DNA of 64,000 nt from Lysinibacillus_B sp031181585 (lineage in GTDB: Bacteria; Bacillota; Bacilli; Bacillales_A; Planococcaceae). This document shows positions 60,381 through 64,000 of the stretch, piece after piece (positions within the stretch are counted from its first letter, which is position 1; each line of letters starts with the position of its first letter). Where the stretch lies: NCBI RefSeq assembly GCF_047301505.1, contig NZ_CP154840.1, positions 4,092,001 through 4,156,000 on the forward strand. Direction: 5' to 3'. Position numbers and translations under genes: made by a program. Below the pieces are notes generated by a model, which saw only the letters and a program-made list of their open reading frames with translations, did no database searches and was not told where the DNA came from.

Positions 60381-61397
60381 ATGGACACAATATTTTTAAT
60401 TACGATTTTAGTCGTTATTTTTGCACTAGCATTTGATTTCATAAATGGTTTTCATGATACGGCAAATGCAATTGCAACGTCCGTATCGACACGAGCCTTA
60501 AAGCCGCGTGTTGCCGTACTCATGGCAGCTGCAATGAATTTCATTGGGGCGCTGACATTTGTCGGTGTAGCAAAGGCCATTGCGAGCGATATCGTCGATC
60601 CTTTTTCATTAAATGCCTTTAATGGTGATGTAACAGGTTCGATTGTCATTTTAGGGGCACTTTGTTCAGCGATTACATGGAACCTTTTAACTTGGTATTA
60701 CGGTATTCCATCAAGTTCCTCCCATACGTTAATCGGTTCCCTTGCTGGTTCTGCTATCGGGGCAGCTGGATTTGGGATTTTGAACTACGCTGGCTTTTTA
60801 AAAATCTTACAAGCTTTAATTTTATCGCCTATTATTGCTCTAACAATCGGTTTTTGCGTTATGTCAATCTTTAAAGTGATTTTTAAAGACCGCAACCTTT
60901 ACAAAGCAAATAAGCGCTTCCGTCTTTTTCAAATTGTTACGGCAGCTATTCAATCGTTCACTCACGGTACAAATGATGCGCAAAAAGCAATGGGGATTAT
61001 TACAATGGCTTTGATCGCTGCCGGTCTTCAGGCAGGAGACGACGTACAAGGCTGGGTGCGTGTAGCCTGTGCTACAGCTATGGGATTAGGTACTTCTGTC
61101 GGTGGTTATAAAATCATTAAAACAGTCGGTGGTAAGATTATGAAGATCCGTCCTGTGAATGGAGTAGCAGCAGATTTATCTTCAGCTGCAGTCATTTTTG
61201 GGGCAACGCTCATTCATCTTCCTGTATCAACGACACATGTTATTTCTTCAGCTATTATGGGGGTCGGCTCAGCTCAGCGTGTCAAAGGCGTTCGTTGGGG
61301 TACGGCTCGTAAAATGGTCGTTACATGGGTCATTACCATTCCGATTTCTGCATTGATGGGGGCCATTTTCTATACATTACTGAACTTTATCTTCTAA
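60381..61397 (+). CDS. pit: Inorganic phosphate transporter Pit
   Basis: Low-affinity metal-phosphate symporter. The 338 residues form about ten helices with the duplicated PiT signature: DFINGFHDTANAIATSVSTRAL at residues 15-36 and FTHGTNDAQKAMGIITMAL around residue 193. GIPSSSSHTLIGSLAGSAIGA and LPVSTTHVISSAIMGVGSAQR are the paired second motifs. Ribosome site GGGAGA. Cotranscribed with the DUF47 gene, as is common in Bacillales. Confidence 0.95.
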   Translation: MDTIFLITILVVIFALAFDFINGFHDTANAIATSVSTRALKPRVAVLMAAAMNFIGALTFVGVAKAIASDIVDPFSLNAFNGDVTGSIVILGALCSAITWNLLTWYYGIPSSSSHTLIGSLAGSAIGAAGFGILNYAGFLKILQALILSPIIALTIGFCVMSIFKVIFKDRNLYKANKRFRLFQIVTAAIQSFTHGTNDAQKAMGIITMALIAAGLQAGDDVQGWVRVACATAMGLGTSVGGYKIIKTVGGKIMKIRPVNGVAADLSSAAVIFGATLIHLPVSTTHVISSAIMGVGSAQRVKGVRWGTARKMVVTWVITIPISALMGAIFYTLLNFIF

Positions 61398-61402
61398 TAC
61401 TT

Positions 61403-61437
61403 AAACCGGACTACTTCATTGTAGTCCGGTTTTTTTA
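61403..61437 (+). terminator. Terminator of the pit operon
   Basis: AAACCGGACTAC / GTAGTCCGGTTT with an 8-base loop and T run. Confidence 0.93.
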
Positions 61438-61496
61438 CATGGTATGCTATTCTAATAATAGATTAAATTTATAGATGAGAGAAAGGCGGTGCTGTT

Positions 61497-63611
61497 GTGC
61501 AAGCTGTAGCAAAATTTGTCACTACATTCGCAAAATCTATCATTGCATTTTGGGTCATCGCCCTAATTGCGATGGCCTTTTTTGCTCTCCAGCTCCCCTC
61601 TAAGTTACAAGGGGATGGTTTTTCTGTCGATGGTGACTATAACCAGGTGAACGAAGAGCTGGCAGAGACATTCGGACTCCCTTCCGGTACCATTTTCGTT
61701 TTGTTTGAACAGAAATCGGAAACCGAGATTGATCAAACGTTAGAAAAGCTCGGCCAAGTAGAGGGAATCAGTGATGTAATCTCTCCAGTCGGTGACGAGA
61801 AACTCAATAAAGGCGGGCTGGCATATGCTACACTGGAACTCGATCATACAAGCAGGGACTACTTCGTCATTGTCGATGAGTTAAGAGAAGAGCTGGCAGA
61901 TGAAGACGGTGTTTCAATTACCGGAGGACCTGTCATTTCCAAGGATACAAATACGGCAAGCCAAAAAGATTTAATGAAGGCAGAAGCTATTGGACTTCCA
62001 ATTGCTCTCGTCGTCCTTTTACTGGCATTCGGCACTGTCGTTTCTGCCCTTCTGCCCGTAATTATTGGGGCAGTAACCGTCGTCATTTCATTTGGGCTTC
62101 TTGCTCTAGTCGGCGATTCGATTGACCTCTCTATTTTTGTCATGAATATTATACCAATGCTAGGTTTAGCGTTAAGCATTGATTTTGCTCTCCTGTTTAT
62201 CAATAGATACCGGGAAGAAAGAGAGCATACATCCGTTGTGGACGCTGTGCAGACTGCCATACGTACGGCGGGACGTTCGATTATTTTCTCCGCTCTTTGT
62301 GTAATGATCGGGCTGGGCTCAATGATTATTATCCAGGTGGAAATATTCCAGAATATTGCGCTTGGCGGCTTTATCGCTGTGCTATTTGCCGTCATAACAG
62401 GACTCACACTCCTGCCTGCGCTGCTCGTCGTACTTGGTGACCGTTTGAACAAATGGAGACTAATTCGTGTAAAGCCGGCTACCGGTCGCTGGCAAAGTTT
62501 TGCTGGGTTTGTTGTAAAACATCCTATTAAAATTATTCTGATTGCTGTGCTGCTTCTTGTTGTAGCCATGATTCCAATTAAAGATATCGAACTAACAATT
62601 CCATCCGTGGATGTACTTCCACCTTCTTATGATGCTCGTGAAACATACGATGTACTGGTTGAAGAATTCGAGCTCGGCAAGCAATCCACCGTCTTTTTAT
62701 TAGCTGAACGGGAAGAAGGTTGGACAGACCGAGAAGGATTCGAGAAAATTATGGACATCCAGCAGCAGCTAGCTGATGAACCCCTTGTAGCTGGTGTAAC
62801 ATCTCTATTCACAGCCGCTAACATCGATTCTGTCGATATGTGGGAAATGGCTAATACCAATCCACAGACTGCAGGTCAATTGGAGGCCGTATTGGAAAGC
62901 TTCATACAAGATGAACAAATGTATCTGGTAGTAAATCTGGATACAGAAAGCGATACGAGTGAGGCTCAGGATTTTGTGCGAGAATGGAAGGACAAGGATT
63001 TAGGTGTTGACTTCCTAATCGGCGGGCAAGCAAAATTCAACCAGGAAATCTTTGATGAGATTGCAGATAAGATTGGTATTGCTGTAACTATCATCATCGT
63101 GACAACATTCGTTATTTTAATGATCGCCTTTAAGTCGATTCTGATTCCACTCAAAGCGATTGTTATGAATATTCTTGGTCTTGGTTCTACTTTCGGAATC
63201 CTCGTCTATCTGTTCCAATACGGACATTTTGGTATAACCGAATCAACTCTTGCCTTAATTATTCCGGTACTGGTCTTTTGTCTTGTGTTTGGCTTAAGTA
63301 TGGACTATGAGGTCTTTTTGATTTCCCGGATTCAAGAGGAATATGATAAAGGCGCTGAAAATACGAAAGCAACGATTGACGGGCTCGTTTCTACTTCAAA
63401 AATCATTACATCTGCTGCCCTCATCATGATCGTCATTACGGGGGCATTCGCCTTCACTGATGTCACGACTGTGAAACAGCTTGGTGTCGGTATCGCAATA
63501 GCTATTGCAATCGATGCAACAATCATCCGCTTGATGCTTGTTCCAAGTCTAATGAAGCTGTTCGGTGATTGGAACTGGTGGCTGCCTTTTGTAAAACGAA
63601 AGCGGCTATAA
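61497..63611 (+). CDS. MMPL-family RND transporter (YdfJ-like)
   Basis: A 704-residue proton-driven membrane exporter of the MMPL family, with about eleven or twelve helices in two halves. Each half starts with one helix (AKSIIAFWVIALIAMAFFAL and HPIKIILIAVLLLVVAMIP) and a large extracellular domain, then a cluster of helices with GLALSIDFALLFINRYREE (first half, residues about 224-242) and VFGLSMDYEVFLISRIQEEYD (second half, about 598-618), the conserved D-Y/F motifs. It starts at GTG 61497 with AAAGGCGGTG upstream. Substrate is unknown; related proteins export lipids or antibiotics. Confidence 0.9.
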   Translation: MQAVAKFVTTFAKSIIAFWVIALIAMAFFALQLPSKLQGDGFSVDGDYNQVNEELAETFGLPSGTIFVLFEQKSETEIDQTLEKLGQVEGISDVISPVGDEKLNKGGLAYATLELDHTSRDYFVIVDELREELADEDGVSITGGPVISKDTNTASQKDLMKAEAIGLPIALVVLLLAFGTVVSALLPVIIGAVTVVISFGLLALVGDSIDLSIFVMNIIPMLGLALSIDFALLFINRYREEREHTSVVDAVQTAIRTAGRSIIFSALCVMIGLGSMIIIQVEIFQNIALGGFIAVLFAVITGLTLLPALLVVLGDRLNKWRLIRVKPATGRWQSFAGFVVKHPIKIILIAVLLLVVAMIPIKDIELTIPSVDVLPPSYDARETYDVLVEEFELGKQSTVFLLAEREEGWTDREGFEKIMDIQQQLADEPLVAGVTSLFTAANIDSVDMWEMANTNPQTAGQLEAVLESFIQDEQMYLVVNLDTESDTSEAQDFVREWKDKDLGVDFLIGGQAKFNQEIFDEIADKIGIAVTIIIVTTFVILMIAFKSILIPLKAIVMNILGLGSTFGILVYLFQYGHFGITESTLALIIPVLVFCLVFGLSMDYEVFLISRIQEEYDKGAENTKATIDGLVSTSKIITSAALIMIVITGAFAFTDVTTVKQLGVGIAIAIAIDATIIRLMLVPSLMKLFGDWNWWLPFVKRKRL

Positions 63612-63660
63612 TTTACAGAAATGAAAGACATGTATGTCTTTATAGGTATTACAAAAATAG

Positions 63661-63703
63661 AAAAAAGTGCACTTTCGCTATGTTAACGAAAGTGCGCTTT
63701 TTT
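63661..63703. terminator. Bidirectional terminator between the MMPL and hydrolase genes
   Basis: AAAAAAGTGCACTTTCG / CGAAAGTGCGCTTTTTT with a ~9-base loop and T runs in both directions, touching the stop codon of the minus gene. Confidence 0.9.
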
Positions 63704-64000
63704 AATGAAATATCCCATCATACCAAGTTTTAGCTGCCTGAACCTCAGACATTGTCAATTGATGGCCATAGTCAAACCAACCAACTTGGACAAGTGCCCC
63801 CGCATTAGTAAGAAGCTGTTCCAATTCCTCTGATTCCTTAGGTGAACACATGAAATCATTTGTTCCCGCTCCGATCCATACATGTACACCTGAAAGGTCG
63901 GGAATAGACGCCTCTCGGTCAGGGACCATCGGATGATGAAGGATAGCCCCTGCCAGGCTTCCATGGTGGCGGAATAATAAATTTCCCGCAATATTGGCGC
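63702..64000 (-). CDS. Alpha/beta hydrolase, MhqD-like, N-terminus cut by window edge
   Basis: The last 99 codons of a minus-strand hydrolase; the frame is open to the right edge. The visible part starts just after the nucleophile elbow (ANIAGNLLF, which in MhqD-type enzymes follows GYSNG), then HHPMVP, the catalytic Asp region IGAGTNDFMCSP and catalytic His in FDYGHQLT. Such carboxylesterases in B. subtilis (mhq genes) act in quinone detoxification. The nucleophile serine itself is outside the window, so family and role are inferred from the C-terminal half only. Confidence 0.8.
   Translation of the reverse strand, partial: ANIAGNLLFRHHGSLAGAILHHPMVPDREASIPDLSGVHVWIGAGTNDFMCSPKESEELEQLLTNAGALVQVGWFDYGHQLTMSEVQAAKTWYDGIFH

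Noticed and set aside
61859..62569. Long minus-strand frame inside the MMPL gene
   Set aside because: It is antisense to a clear membrane transporter and shows shadow composition (Ser/Ile/Thr rich).

Overview
The window is low-GC Firmicute chromosome. The protein repertoire (MntR, HflX, CvfB, YpuA, ComFB, flotillin/NfeD, type II MurB, a YclNOPQ-like siderophore importer) and strong AAGGAGG-type ribosome sites point to Bacillales, and I would guess Planococcaceae (Lysinibacillus/Solibacillus-like). That family assignment is inference. I see no phage, insertion sequence, CRISPR array, rRNA or tRNA. This looks like core chromosome with short, mostly well-terminated transcription units.

Layout. 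1-5.5 kb: cell-wall cluster (esterase, murF, ddl, an unknown 248-codon gene, divergent rodA). 5.5-7 kb: a 46-codon small gene and about 1.1 kb of AT-rich DNA without a convincing gene. 7-12.8 kb: DUF1963 protein, cardiolipin synthase, VanY-type carboxypeptidase, YidC with a small membrane protein, AraC regulator. 13.3-15.8 kb: LytTR regulator and a probably highly expressed acetyl-CoA hydrolase/CoA-transferase. 15.9-19.9 kb: a YtxH-like gene and a 33-codon gene, divergent and each behind a sigma-B-like promoter, then GNAT, ypuA, cvfB, mntR and comFB. 20-28 kb: cadC-cadA with two palindromic operators, penicillin acylase family enzyme, exoA, murB, HxlR regulator, YceI. 28-36 kb: SLH-containing 5'-nucleotidase, azoreductase, DsbA/FrnE protein, Rieske-FAD oxidoreductase, ppaC, a DUF7662-like/GNAT fusion. 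36-42.4 kb: RpiR regulator, NaiP-like MFS carrier, thrC-thrB, NAD(P)-binding protein, ZupT. 42.5-45.7 kb: flotillin/NfeD pair, PAP2 phosphatase, HmoA. 45.8-49.9 kb: siderophore ABC importer with Fur boxes at two promoters. 50-54.9 kb: enolase-superfamily racemase with a GNAT, POT peptide transporter, divergent glutathione peroxidase. 55-64 kb: hflX, putP, SAM methyltransferase, DUF47-pit phosphate unit, MMPL exporter, and the C-terminal part of an MhqD-like hydrolase.

Themes: envelope synthesis (murF, ddl, rodA, murB, vanY, cls, yidC), metal homeostasis (mntR, cadCA, zupT, Fur-controlled siderophore uptake, hmoA) and stress. The least explained parts are the two small genes, the divergent sigma-B-like promoter pair, the LytTR/CoA-transferase pair, the GNAT-racemase pair, the hairpins upstream of yidC, and the unknown gene inside the rodA-ddl-murF cluster.
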